This document shows, piece after piece, positions 31,633-40,299 of a DNA stretch of 64,000 bases; position 1 is the stretch's first letter; each line of letters begins with the position of its first letter. The notes beneath the pieces are model-generated. The model had not been told where the DNA came from, did not search any database, and saw nothing but the letters and a program-made list of their open reading frames with translations. The translations under genes were made by a program, and so were the position numbers. Location: positions 1-64,000 of the forward strand of contig JBEBXH010000019.1 in NCBI GenBank assembly GCA_040391785.1, written 5' to 3'. The stretch is from UBA5239 sp040391785 (lineage in GTDB: Bacteria > Verrucomicrobiota > Lentisphaeria > Victivallales > Victivallaceae).

Positions 31633-34274
31633 AAAAAGTATTTATGTTACTGTTTTTTCTAGTGGTATTCCAGCATATGAATGCCGTGGTGGTGATCTAT
31701 TCCTGGGATCATTGGGAAGTGAACACGCAACAGAAGGAAATCAATTACACCATTCCGCAGGAGTACGTCGGGCACACGGCCAGCTTTATGTGTACCGCGT
31801 ATCGCTATGCGAACCGGTGCGTCTGCCGGATCAATATCACTGATCCGAGCGGAAATATCATTGCATCCCAGGCCACGGAATCGGACGACGACAGCAGCGA
31901 TAACAAGCACGGGAGCACCTCGGTCATCATCACGACCGTGCTGAAAGCCGGCACCTATAAATTCCGCGAACAGGGTACCGGAACCGCCGACGACCGTGGC
32001 TACATGACCTCAGTTCAGATCATCGACTGGGACCAGCAAGGCGAAGACGTGACCCGGCTGCAGATCGACATCAATAAAACCATCGACGATCTCCGCAAGG
32101 AACTCGAAGGCGAGCTGAAGACCAAGGCCGCTGAGATGCAGGCCGAAATCGATGGCCTCAAAAAAGGTCTCAACGACGCCCTGAATAAGCACGACGCGGA
32201 CCAGGCGGCTTTGATTCGCCGGATCGAGGACCATGAGCGGCAGATTACGGAGCTGATCACGGATTTGCAGTACAATCTGGCGCGTCTGGAACGCCAGCAG
32301 GCCGAATATCTGGCGCAGCTTGAGACGATTAAAATCGCCTTCGAAAAGGATGTCCAGATGTTGAATTTACAGATCAGCAATCTCGACAGTAAGTATGCAA
32401 CGGAAGTATCGCGAATCAAATCGGACATCACGAAAATTGAGCAGGATTTGAAGTCGCTGGAATCGCGTTTCCTGAGCGGCGACCAGGCATTGAAATCTCA
32501 GATCGATGCATTGACCAGCCAGCACAATGCGTTGCAGAATCAAGTGAATATCGCCGAGATGCAGCACCGAAACGATATTTCGGCGATTCAGTCGCAAATC
32601 GATGCCAAGACCTTGCAGATTCAGACGGAGCACCAGGCCGATGTCCGGAGGCTGGAACAGAGCATCAGCAATGTCGATTCCAAATACGCGACGGAAGTTT
32701 CGCATATCAATACCGAGTTGACGCGAATCAATAACCTGATCACCCAATTGACGAAGGATTATCAGGCCGGCGATGCATCGCTGAAATCACAGATTGATAC
32801 ATTGCGTTTAACACAGATTGACCTGCAGAACCAACTCAATAGTCAGTCGACGAATCATACTCGCGACGTGGCGGATTTGCAGAAGCAGATTACCGAAAAA
32901 ACGGCTGCGCTGACGGACAAAATCAATACGGCAGTAGCGGATTTGCGGCTGGATATCGTGGCTCTGGAAAACAAACATCGGGAAGATACGCTGGAGCTGA
33001 AAAATAAGCTCGCATCCGTGGAAGCCAAGCTGGAATCCGAGGTCAATAAGCTGGAGCAGGCCGACAAGGATCTCTACGACAAGATTTCTGAACTGCGGGA
33101 AAAGCAAGCCGATTATTACGCTCGCCTGGAAGTGATTCGGGTCACTCATGAAAAAGACATGGAGGCCCTAAATAAAGAACTTGCAGCGCTGGAAAAACTT
33201 CATAAAGATGATGTTGCGGCTATCAATACCGATATCGATAAAATCCAGGCGGAAGCGGATACACTGAAAGCCCAGCACGATAAAGATGTTGCGGCGCTCC
33301 GCTCGGAAATCGACGCGACCGTCGACAAACTGGACAGCGAGGTCAAGAAAATCTATTTGGAGCTTGAAGCCCGCAAGAAAGAATTCGTGGCGTATCAGCA
33401 GGAAGTCATGCTGGCCATGGATGATCTTCAGATGCAGATTACCATGCTGGACAAAGCGGTCACTGAGCGCCTGAAAAACCTCGAGAACCGGATTCGCTAT
33501 GCGGTCTATTCCGATGAAAAGCTGGCCGACCTGGAGAAGGAATATACGCGTGCGATTCAGGACAAGGAAACGGAAATTGCCGACCTCGATCTGGAAATCC
33601 GAGACCTCGAAGCTCTGGGCCGCGACGCAACTGCCAAACAGGAGCTGCGTGAGCGTAAGCTCAATGAGCTGCTGGTGTTGCGCAATGAATTGACGGATAT
33701 CCAATTCGCCATCAAAATCCGCAACGACGATTCGGAATTCGCCGTTCACGAGGCGGAAATCGAGAAATTGAAGGCGGAACTGGCCGCGCTCCGCAAGTCA
33801 TCGGAGCTGCTGCTTCAGCAGTTGGAAGAAAAGCTGATCGAGACGGAAAAGCGTCTGCTGGCGCTGCTCAATGAAGCACAGGAAACGGCGGCGGCGGAAA
33901 ATGCTTCGCTCCGCAAGGATTTGGAAGATTTCAAGGCGCTGGTCCAGGTGTTTATCAATACTCTGCGCGATGAGCAAATCACCGGGGATGATGCCCTGCG
34001 CAAGCTGATCACGGAAATGGATGAATCCCACCGGAACTTGCTTTCGCAGCTCGACAGTGATTTTGTTTCCCGGCTGGAAAAGCTGAAATTCGAGCAGGAT
34101 GTCCAGTTCGAAAATCTGCGTTCGACCATCAACAACATCGCTTATCAGCAGCGTTTCAACAATGGCTCCAGTGGAACTTACGGCCTGCCGTCGGTACGTG
34201 ATGAGGATGTGCCGTCCGACAATCGTGACCTGCGGGTCAGTCCCACGGAAAGCCTGAATATTAACCTTAACTGA
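31626..34274 (+). CDS. Large secreted coiled-coil protein in the T4SS operon
   Basis: 882 residues: signal peptide (MLKKVFMLLFFLVVFQHMNA), a ~115-residue beta-rich N-terminal domain with 'CTAYRYANRCVCRINIT' that resembles an extracellular module, then about 700 residues of almost unbroken heptad coiled coil. Internal ~105-residue repeats are clear: 'NLDSKYATEVSRIKSDI' and 'NVDSKYATEVSHINTEL', each followed by a 'LKSQIDAL/LKSQIDTL' segment. The start overlaps the VirB4 stop by 7 nt. Such a fibre could form a surface adhesin, pilus tip or periplasm-spanning tether. No T4SS family I know has this architecture. Confidence 0.85.
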   Translation: MLKKVFMLLFFLVVFQHMNAVVVIYSWDHWEVNTQQKEINYTIPQEYVGHTASFMCTAYRYANRCVCRINITDPSGNIIASQATESDDDSSDNKHGSTSVIITTVLKAGTYKFREQGTGTADDRGYMTSVQIIDWDQQGEDVTRLQIDINKTIDDLRKELEGELKTKAAEMQAEIDGLKKGLNDALNKHDADQAALIRRIEDHERQITELITDLQYNLARLERQQAEYLAQLETIKIAFEKDVQMLNLQISNLDSKYATEVSRIKSDITKIEQDLKSLESRFLSGDQALKSQIDALTSQHNALQNQVNIAEMQHRNDISAIQSQIDAKTLQIQTEHQADVRRLEQSISNVDSKYATEVSHINTELTRINNLITQLTKDYQAGDASLKSQIDTLRLTQIDLQNQLNSQSTNHTRDVADLQKQITEKTAALTDKINTAVADLRLDIVALENKHREDTLELKNKLASVEAKLESEVNKLEQADKDLYDKISELREKQADYYARLEVIRVTHEKDMEALNKELAALEKLHKDDVAAINTDIDKIQAEADTLKAQHDKDVAALRSEIDATVDKLDSEVKKIYLELEARKKEFVAYQQEVMLAMDDLQMQITMLDKAVTERLKNLENRIRYAVYSDEKLADLEKEYTRAIQDKETEIADLDLEIRDLEALGRDATAKQELRERKLNELLVLRNELTDIQFAIKIRNDDSEFAVHEAEIEKLKAELAALRKSSELLLQQLEEKLIETEKRLLALLNEAQETAAAENASLRKDLEDFKALVQVFINTLRDEQITGDDALRKLITEMDESHRNLLSQLDSDFVSRLEKLKFEQDVQFENLRSTINNIAYQQRFNNGSSGTYGLPSVRDEDVPSDNRDLRVSPTESLNINLN

Positions 34275-34287
34275 ATTTGGAGGATTT

Positions 34288-34734
34288 ATGAAGAAAGTAA
34301 TTTATTTGTGCAGTGTCATTGGTTGTGTCATGATATTTGGGTGCTCGTCCGGGCAGATGAACCGGACGGCGGCGACGGATCTGTTATCGCCGGCCATGGG
34401 ACTGGCGGGCGGCTTGATCGGCATGTACGCCGCTGACGGCGAGAGCCTTGGAACCCAGATGGCGGCGGCAGGTGCCGGTACGGTCGGAGCGTTTCTGCTC
34501 GGACAGTTCATTGAGAACAATTTCAAGGATGAAAAGGCAAAAGAGTATCGCGCCGGTTACGATCTTGGCCGCTCGAATTCGGCCAAGGAACTCTACTGGA
34601 CCTACCAGAAGATTCATCAGGCAAAAGACGGCGAAAACCAGCTTCAAATGCAGGTTTACGAGTTCCCGGTCCAGTACCCGAATGACGGCGTGAAATACGT
34701 TCCGGACAGCATCGTGTTTCCGGTTTTAAAGTAG
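34288..34734 (+). CDS. Lipoprotein with glycine-zipper segment
   Basis: 148 residues with a lipobox 'MIFGC' (Cys19). A Gly/Ala-rich hydrophobic region ('SPAMGLAGGLIGMYAADG', 'AAAGAGTVGAFLLGQF') resembles glycine-zipper membrane insertion motifs. Position after the coiled-coil protein and before a VirB5-like gene suggests a VirB7-type role, stabilising the outer-membrane complex; this is inference. Confidence 0.65.
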   Translation: MKKVIYLCSVIGCVMIFGCSSGQMNRTAATDLLSPAMGLAGGLIGMYAADGESLGTQMAAAGAGTVGAFLLGQFIENNFKDEKAKEYRAGYDLGRSNSAKELYWTYQKIHQAKDGENQLQMQVYEFPVQYPNDGVKYVPDSIVFPVLK

Positions 34735-34743
34735 GAGTTTATT

Positions 34744-35601
34744 ATGCGTAAATATTTAATTATAGGACTGATATGTATCTGCGGCAGCCAGGCATGGGCG
34801 CAGTTCGCGGTGCATGACAGCGTCAGCTACATCCATAATACCGTAAAGGCGATTCAGGACGAACTGTATCAGCAGCTTGACCTCGATTTCCAGATGGACC
34901 AGCTCGGCAAGACCGGCGAGATCCTGCGGACGTCCATCGATACGCTGAAGGTGGCGAAGGACACTTATCAGACCGTCAGCGACGTCTACGATACTGCCAT
35001 GGATATTTCGAACCGCATTGGTGACCCGAGCAAGCTCATTTCCTACATGAATTCGCGTTTCTGGAACGAGCACGAAATTACGGCGGCGCTGAACATCACC
35101 AAGACCGCGATGAACATGAGCGACGGCGCGGTGGCGAGCACGGCAGACATCGAATACATGCTCCGGAATGTCGATTACGCCGCCTCGGAAATCGATGTCA
35201 ACAGTTCGCGGGACCTGGCGCATACCCAGAAAGGCGCGATTGCCGTCCGTCAATTCATGAGTGAATGGGGCCCGAAAGCCCTGCTGCAGCTGCAGGACTT
35301 GAACCGCGAGGACCAGAAATTAAATGCCCGCAATTCAAACCTGAACGAGATGCAGCACGCCACTTACAAGAACGGCATCTGGCAGTCGAACACGCTCGGC
35401 CAAATGTTTGCGGCACAAACCGCGCATTCGGCGATGGTCGCTCAGCAGATGTATCTCGAAAACTCCATTCGCGACCAGGAAATGCTGGAGCATGCGCAGG
35501 CCATTTACGACGCTCAAAAAGTGAACGAAGCCGGTGCGAAATCTCGCGAAACCATGGGATCGTTCTCAGGTAATTTCATCGACACATTTATCAACAGGTG
35601 A
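34744..35601 (+). CDS. VirB5/TrbJ-like periplasmic protein (putative)
   Basis: 285 residues: a signal peptide ending 'SQAWAQ', 'FAVHDSVSYIHN' immediately after it, then a long all-helical region. This matches the VirB5/TrbJ pattern of minor pilus-tip proteins and the gene precedes a VirB6-like gene, as VirB5 usually does. The stop overlaps the GTG of the following frame, indicating coupling. Confidence 0.65.
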   Translation: MRKYLIIGLICICGSQAWAQFAVHDSVSYIHNTVKAIQDELYQQLDLDFQMDQLGKTGEILRTSIDTLKVAKDTYQTVSDVYDTAMDISNRIGDPSKLISYMNSRFWNEHEITAALNITKTAMNMSDGAVASTADIEYMLRNVDYAASEIDVNSSRDLAHTQKGAIAVRQFMSEWGPKALLQLQDLNREDQKLNARNSNLNEMQHATYKNGIWQSNTLGQMFAAQTAHSAMVAQQMYLENSIRDQEMLEHAQAIYDAQKVNEAGAKSRETMGSFSGNFIDTFINR

Positions 35602-35606
35602 GCATA

Positions 35607-36566
35607 ATGTCAGGATCAATAACATTCAACAACATTGCACAGGTGATTCTGTCCACGCTGGACACGATGTACCTGGCTTGCATGGGGTTCGCGTTTCTGA
35701 TCATCATGCTGTCGGTCTACCGGAACTATACGCAGTTCGGCGAATATTTTGGGCTAAAATACATGATGGCGGTACTACTGACGGTGGTGTTCATCGTAGT
35801 GTTTCCTGCCATGGCCGATTACCTGTTCAAAGCCATGCTCGAATGGGGTCGCGATGCCGGCAAGAGAGTCGAAGAAATCGTCAACGTGCTTTTGCGGATG
35901 GAAGTCAAAGGTGGATTTCTGGATTCGGTAGTAACTGGAATAGCGAACTTGTTCTATGGCAGTGCAATTTGGGTTGGCAGTTTTATCCGAGATATCATGA
36001 TATTGGTTTTGTGCGGTATTTTCTTGATTTTAAAAACATTATCGCCAGTATTTATTGCTATGATGACTGTCCCGGAAACGAAAAGTATCGCCGTGAATTT
36101 TCTAACTATGGCCTTTGGATTGATTATGATGCCCTTGTGTATGCTATTTGGTGATTTATGCCTGGTATGGATAACATGTCAAATATGGGAACATTTGGGT
36201 TTGGCTTCCGCCGCGGTAGCTGGTGTGGGAGCCGCAGGCGGCGTTGGTGGAGCATTGGCGGTGCTGAGCATGAATCCGCCGGGAATGGTTATAGTCGCTG
36301 CCGGTGCGATGGGTGCCTTATTTGCTTTCGGCTGTGTGTTCGTTCTGCTGTGTATTGTTATGTATGTAGGCATTCCTTGGGCTTGCTTATCTCTGTTCAG
36401 AGGTGCCGGAATCGGAAATGCCTTGGCAATGTCATTAAATACAGCAGCGAATGTAATGTCGCTGGCAAAAGCCGGACATGGCGCTGAAAAAGGACTTGGT
36501 TCTTCTTTGGGCAATATCAAAAAAACTATTTCAGATCGAAATGGCAAAAATGGAGGTTCTAAATGA
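35607..36566 (+). CDS. VirB6/TrbL-like polytopic membrane protein
   Basis: 319 residues with about six hydrophobic segments, e.g. 'MYLACMGFAFLIIMLSVY', 'YMMAVLLTVVFIVVFPAMA', 'MILVLCGIFLILKTLSPVFI' and a Gly/Ala-rich 'AVAGVGAAGGVGGAL'. This is the topology of the VirB6 channel component of the inner membrane. ATG 35607 is preferred over GTG 35598. The second half of the gene (from ~35920) is noticeably more AT-rich than the first, suggesting a mosaic origin. Confidence 0.78.
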   Translation: MSGSITFNNIAQVILSTLDTMYLACMGFAFLIIMLSVYRNYTQFGEYFGLKYMMAVLLTVVFIVVFPAMADYLFKAMLEWGRDAGKRVEEIVNVLLRMEVKGGFLDSVVTGIANLFYGSAIWVGSFIRDIMILVLCGIFLILKTLSPVFIAMMTVPETKSIAVNFLTMAFGLIMMPLCMLFGDLCLVWITCQIWEHLGLASAAVAGVGAAGGVGGALAVLSMNPPGMVIVAAGAMGALFAFGCVFVLLCIVMYVGIPWACLSLFRGAGIGNALAMSLNTAANVMSLAKAGHGAEKGLGSSLGNIKKTISDRNGKNGGSK

Positions 36567-36568
36567 TT

Positions 36569-36820
36569 TCATTTATCTCCATAGGTATTTTGAGTGCGCT
36601 CTCTATGCTTATTGGCCACATCTTCTTTGAATTTGCGGGCATCTTCTATTTCGCGTTGTTTTTCTTCTTCGGCTTTTTTTCTGGCGGCGGCTTCTTCTTC
36701 CATCAGTTGAGTTTGGCGGGCAATGTTTTTCTTGGATTCGCTGGATTCACCGCAGCCGGTTGTCAGAAAACCGATAGAAATGGCGATAAGAATCATTGTT
36801 GCAAGAACAGATTTTTTCAT
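36569..36820 (-). CDS. Small lipoprotein, copy 2 (antisense within the T4SS operon)
   Basis: 83 residues with lipobox 'TTGC' (Cys23), then 'NIARQTQLMEEEAAARKKAE' and C-terminal 'NTYGDK'. It is a clear paralogue of the lipoprotein at 24699-24935, including related upstream sequence (36861-36885). It is encoded opposite to the surrounding operon, between the VirB6-like and TraE-like genes, with its stop 2 nt from the VirB6 stop. An entry-exclusion role is plausible but unproven. Confidence 0.75.
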   Translation of the reverse strand: MKKSVLATMILIAISIGFLTTGCGESSESKKNIARQTQLMEEEAAARKKAEEEKQREIEDARKFKEDVANKHRERTQNTYGDK

Positions 36821-36900
36821 GAGTTCACTCCTTGTTTAAGTTCAAATTCTAGACAAACTTGCCTGGTCGCGATGTCTGCCGGGTCATTTCGGGAGGCTAT

Positions 36901-37509
36901 ATGAATATAAAAGATAAAAACCTCACGATTTATGATCTGGTAAATCATCAACGAAACTTAATTTCCCTGTGGCTAATTTATCACATTGTTGTTTTCATTA
37001 CAATAGTCATCGGTGCATTTTTTGCCTACAAATACATGTCGATGCCGGACCGGGTATTGATACTCGGGCGTGATCGCAATATTTATATCGGCAATTCTGC
37101 CTCGGTGGAGTCCGGGCTGGTACTGGAAGATATCGCTATGCGGGCAGCTTATGCGGTTCTGTCGAGGAGATATGATTACCAGAATATGCGGCCACTGGAG
37201 ATGATTTTCACTAAACGCGGCCAGAGTCAGGCGAAGTCGTATTTGAGCTCGACTCAGGAGATGTTCAAAGAACGCCAACTGTTCCAGGAGATAGATTCCT
37301 GCGAAGTGCAATACTCCCAAAAAGATGGTCAGTATTTTGCCCTTGTTAAAGGAACTTTAAAGCGTAACGGCATGTATTTCGGACATCCGTATGCACAGAT
37401 GCGAGATTTTGCCCTGATGATGCGCCTGGAACGCACGGAAAACAATTACGAGCTGCCGTTCAAGGTGGCCGGAATGAAATATTATGAGGAGGAAACGGAA
37501 AATGAATGA
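36901..37509 (+). CDS. TraE/VirB8-like protein 1
   Basis: 202 residues with a cytoplasmic N-terminus, one transmembrane helix (about 23-43, 'LWLIYHIVVFITIVIGAFFA') and a periplasmic domain ending in a beta-rich segment ('YFALVKGTLKRNGMYFG', 'FALMMRLERT'). This is the TraE/VirB8 layout, an inner-membrane assembly factor. GGGAGG precedes the ATG. The following gene has the same layout, giving a tandem pair. Confidence 0.65.
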   Translation: MNIKDKNLTIYDLVNHQRNLISLWLIYHIVVFITIVIGAFFAYKYMSMPDRVLILGRDRNIYIGNSASVESGLVLEDIAMRAAYAVLSRRYDYQNMRPLEMIFTKRGQSQAKSYLSSTQEMFKERQLFQEIDSCEVQYSQKDGQYFALVKGTLKRNGMYFGHPYAQMRDFALMMRLERTENNYELPFKVAGMKYYEEETENE

Positions 37510-38089
37510 CCCCAGTTACAAAAGTAAAAACAAGCTGTTATCGAGGCTGATGCTGGCCTATATCCCGCTGTCGTTTCTGACGCCGGTGATGATGTACCAG
37601 CTTCGCGACAACAACCGCCTGATCGTCATCGACGGTCGGCATTCGTACCATATTACGGAATACGCCGACAAGGAAAAGCTGGTCCAGCTTTACGAGTACA
37701 CAGCACGTCTCGCGACGGATGCCTTCCTGATGCGCAATCCGAACGGCCTCGACCGGGCGGTGCTGTTCGACGAAATGTACGTCGGCAAAGCACGCCAGAA
37801 AGCACTGGACCAGCTGCGCGCTGAATTCGTCCAGTTCGGCAGCAACGAAATCCATCAGAAGGTTGAAATTCTAAACATCAAAGTCCTGCAGGCGGACAGC
37901 CGCAAGTCTTTCGTGCGGATCGAGGGACAGCTTATCCGGTCGTTCGTGCAAGGCGGCGAGCGCGGCACGTACGCTGTGAAATTCGAGGCGGCGATGAGCC
38001 TGGCCACCAACTACGATCTGGCGAAAAACGCGGTTTACCCGTTCGTGGTCACCGACATCACCTACACCCAAGAAGAAATCAAACCATAA
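37502..38089 (+). CDS. TraE/VirB8-like protein 2
   Basis: 195 residues with one N-terminal membrane helix ('LMLAYIPLSFLTPVMMY') and a periplasmic domain with 'VEILNIKVLQADSRKSFVRI', 'EGQLIRSF', 'YAVKFEAAMSLA', which fits F-type TraE better than its upstream neighbour does. It overlaps that neighbour by 8 nt. Two adjacent VirB8-like proteins suggest a hetero-oligomeric assembly ring or specialisation. Confidence 0.65.
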   Translation: MNDPSYKSKNKLLSRLMLAYIPLSFLTPVMMYQLRDNNRLIVIDGRHSYHITEYADKEKLVQLYEYTARLATDAFLMRNPNGLDRAVLFDEMYVGKARQKALDQLRAEFVQFGSNEIHQKVEILNIKVLQADSRKSFVRIEGQLIRSFVQGGERGTYAVKFEAAMSLATNYDLAKNAVYPFVVTDITYTQEEIKP

Positions 38090-38100
38090 GGAGAGTTAAT

Positions 38101-39042
38101 ATGTTTAAAATCAAAATGTTGTCTGTTTTGTTCGCCATCAGCGGGATGGCTGTATGCTTCGCATCCGGGCCGGTCGAAAAAATGAACCAGTTCCGGGAGT
38201 TCCAGCTCACGCAGGGTGAAATTTATACCGTCAAAGTCAAAAAAGACGACGGCGTAACGACCGTTACTTTCCCCTCGGAAATTTCCAAAATCGCTGGCGT
38301 GAACGTCGCGACCGACAACTCCGGGGATTTCCTGATCGCAGCCAAGGCGGGCAGTTATTATTTCAATCTGGTTGCCTTGAAGCCCGGCGTTTCCGGTACT
38401 CTGACGGTGGTTTACAATCGGAAAACTTATATTCTGCATCTGGTTCATGATGAAAAGGAAGCGTATTCGGCAGTCAACTTCACCGGCACGGGCGGTGGCG
38501 GCAAGACATTGAGCGGTGGCAAAGTTACTCCGGCCCGGCTGTTGTCGCTGATCGATATGTCGAAGGCTTATGACCTGATGTTTCAGCGCTATCCGCATGA
38601 ATTGCGCGATTCCGTGCGGGCAAAAAATCACCGGATTTTCGACTTCACCAAGTTCAAAATCGAACTGAAGGAAGTTATTCGTTATAATACCGAGGATACG
38701 CTGGTTTTCAAGCTGCTGATGCACAATCCCACGGGTGAAGAGATTCTTTACGATAAGTTCAGTTTTTCCGCTCAGGTTGCCGGCAAACACCATCCCATGA
38801 GCGCTGCAGACGCCAGCGGCATAATGCCCCCAAAATCGGCGACCTGGGCCTTTTTCACCATTACCGGCACTACGGCTGGCGGGCGTAATAACCTCGCTCC
38901 GGACAATGACTTCATCATCGGAGTTACGGCCAAATACATGGAGGAGGGATTTCGTCCTGCGGGCGACCAGCGCGTCTCCGCTGGACCGAGCCCGGACACG
39001 GTCCGGTGCGATGATCTTTTTGAAGGGGAGATTGAGGAATGA
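38101..39042 (+). CDS. VirB9/TraK-like outer-membrane-complex protein (putative), with repeat-encoded insert
   Basis: 313 residues: a signal peptide ending 'CFASG', a beta-rich body ('FPSEISKIAGVNVATDN', 'LVALKPGVSGTLTVVYN' is the VirB9/TraK-like strand pattern), then a second beta domain. Between about residues 284 and 305 the chain is encoded by three-stem element copy D ('RPAGDQRVSAGPSPDTVRCD'). The insert is in frame and just before the C-terminal 'LFEGEIEE'. Position directly before VirB10 supports the VirB9 role. Confidence 0.65.
   Translation: MFKIKMLSVLFAISGMAVCFASGPVEKMNQFREFQLTQGEIYTVKVKKDDGVTTVTFPSEISKIAGVNVATDNSGDFLIAAKAGSYYFNLVALKPGVSGTLTVVYNRKTYILHLVHDEKEAYSAVNFTGTGGGGKTLSGGKVTPARLLSLIDMSKAYDLMFQRYPHELRDSVRAKNHRIFDFTKFKIELKEVIRYNTEDTLVFKLLMHNPTGEEILYDKFSFSAQVAGKHHPMSAADASGIMPPKSATWAFFTITGTTAGGRNNLAPDNDFIIGVTAKYMEEGFRPAGDQRVSAGPSPDTVRCDDLFEGEIEE
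38950..39010 (+). repeat. Three-stem dispersed element, copy D (inside a coding region)
   Basis: Stem II ccagcg/cgctgg and stem III ccggac/gtccgg are perfect; stem I is weaker. It is read in frame by the VirB9-like gene and also lies 29 nt upstream of the VirB10 start. Its 3' flank (gcgatgatc followed by Ts) matches that of copy E. Confidence 0.8.
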
Positions 39043-40208
39043 ATTTACGCGAAATCACTAAGAAATTACGGAGTCCGATGGGCAAGTCCATCGCATTCCT
39101 GATCGCGATCGTCATTCTGGTATTGGCGGCCATTCCGTTCCTGATGCGTGATGACGCCGGAAAACTGGAAGCCGGCGACCAGGAAAAGCGTACCGAAGGT
39201 ACTTACGAAATCCCCGGTACCGCCAAGCCGATCCAAAGCGGCAAGCAGTCCGGTACGCAGAATGTCGTCGAGAAGAAAAATCCGGGCGTAATCAGCGATG
39301 GCAAGACGGTTCAACCGCCGACCGCGCCGCGTCCGCCGATCGAGCGTTCAAAGAATGCCGATTTCAGGACCACGGTACGTAGCACGGCCCCGTCATCCGG
39401 CCCGACAATCACCATTATCGATGGCGAGAATTCGTCCGCAAATAACGTATTCGTTTCGGAGCGTTTCGCGCCGTATGGGCGGATGATTTCGTGCAAAATG
39501 ATCAATACCGTCGAGTCCGGCAATACCCAGACACCGCTGATCGCGGTTGTCACTGAAGACCTCTGGTGGATCAACAATCATGGTGAGAAAAAGCTGATTA
39601 TTCCCGCCGGAACCGAGGTGCACGGAACAGTCGACGGCTCGAAGCCGGTACGCAACCGTTTGGTGACCGGCAACAACTTTGTGTTGGTCTGGCAGACCAC
39701 CAGTAATATGGTCGGTTTCGAGCTGCAATTGAAAGGAATTGCGCTCGAGAAATCGACTTATCCGGACAACCCGATACTGGCGACAATCAGCGATATGAGT
39801 GCCGGTATTCCAGGTCAGGTCATTTCCAATGAAAACCTCAGTAAATTCATGATGTACACGCTGGCGTTCGCGCAGGGGGTGGCACAAGGATATCAGACGA
39901 CCGAGGTCTACTCGGACTCCGGGGTGACGGTTTCCACGCAGGACGGCACTACGAAAAGCGCAATTGCACGCGGTACGGAAACGCTGGCTCAGGTCATGCT
40001 GCAGGATGTCTCGCAGATGATCGCCAAGGAATCGTATTATATCCGGGTGGCGGCCGGCACGGAATTCTATCTGTTTGTTCAGCAGGTCATCAACCTCGAC
40101 GATGCCAAAATTGCCGATACCCTGCTCAACAAGCTCGAAGAACAGAAGATTCAAGGCGAACAGCCCCGACAGTCCCACCGCAACGTCCTTAACTCATTTT
40201 CAAAATAA
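39039..40208 (+). CDS. virB10: VirB10/TraB/TrbI-like core channel protein
   Basis: 389 residues: a short cytoplasmic part, one membrane helix (about 16-36, 'SIAFLIAIVILVLAAIPFLM'), a Pro-rich periplasmic linker ('VQPPTAPRPPIERS') and a C-terminal beta-barrel domain with 'LIIPAGTEVHGTVDG', 'GFELQLKGIAL' and 'YYIRVAAGTEFYLFV', typical of VirB10. It spans both membranes and links the ATPases to the outer-membrane pore. The start overlaps the VirB9-like stop (ATGA). Confidence 0.85.
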   Translation: MNLREITKKLRSPMGKSIAFLIAIVILVLAAIPFLMRDDAGKLEAGDQEKRTEGTYEIPGTAKPIQSGKQSGTQNVVEKKNPGVISDGKTVQPPTAPRPPIERSKNADFRTTVRSTAPSSGPTITIIDGENSSANNVFVSERFAPYGRMISCKMINTVESGNTQTPLIAVVTEDLWWINNHGEKKLIIPAGTEVHGTVDGSKPVRNRLVTGNNFVLVWQTTSNMVGFELQLKGIALEKSTYPDNPILATISDMSAGIPGQVISNENLSKFMMYTLAFAQGVAQGYQTTEVYSDSGVTVSTQDGTTKSAIARGTETLAQVMLQDVSQMIAKESYYIRVAAGTEFYLFVQQVINLDDAKIADTLLNKLEEQKIQGEQPRQSHRNVLNSFSK

Positions 40209-40218
40209 AAAATAACTC

Positions 40219-40279
40219 GCCACCGGCTGCTTAGCCGGACGGGGTCCAGCGTCGGAAGTGCTGGTCGCCAAAGGCGAAA
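40219..40279 (-). repeat. Three-stem dispersed element, copy C
   Basis: Read on the minus strand: stem I tcgcc/ggcga, stem II ccagca/cgctgg (one mismatch), stem III ccggct/agccgg. It ends 20 nt before the lipoprotein start at 40300, directly upstream of AAAGGAG, in the same relative position as copy B. Confidence 0.85.
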
Positions 40280-40299
40280 TCCTAAAGGAGAAACAACTT

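Noticed and set aside
40258..40299. Upstream start of the lipoprotein at 40258
   Set aside because: It would read through element C and destroy the signal peptide; ATG 40300 has a proper ribosome site.
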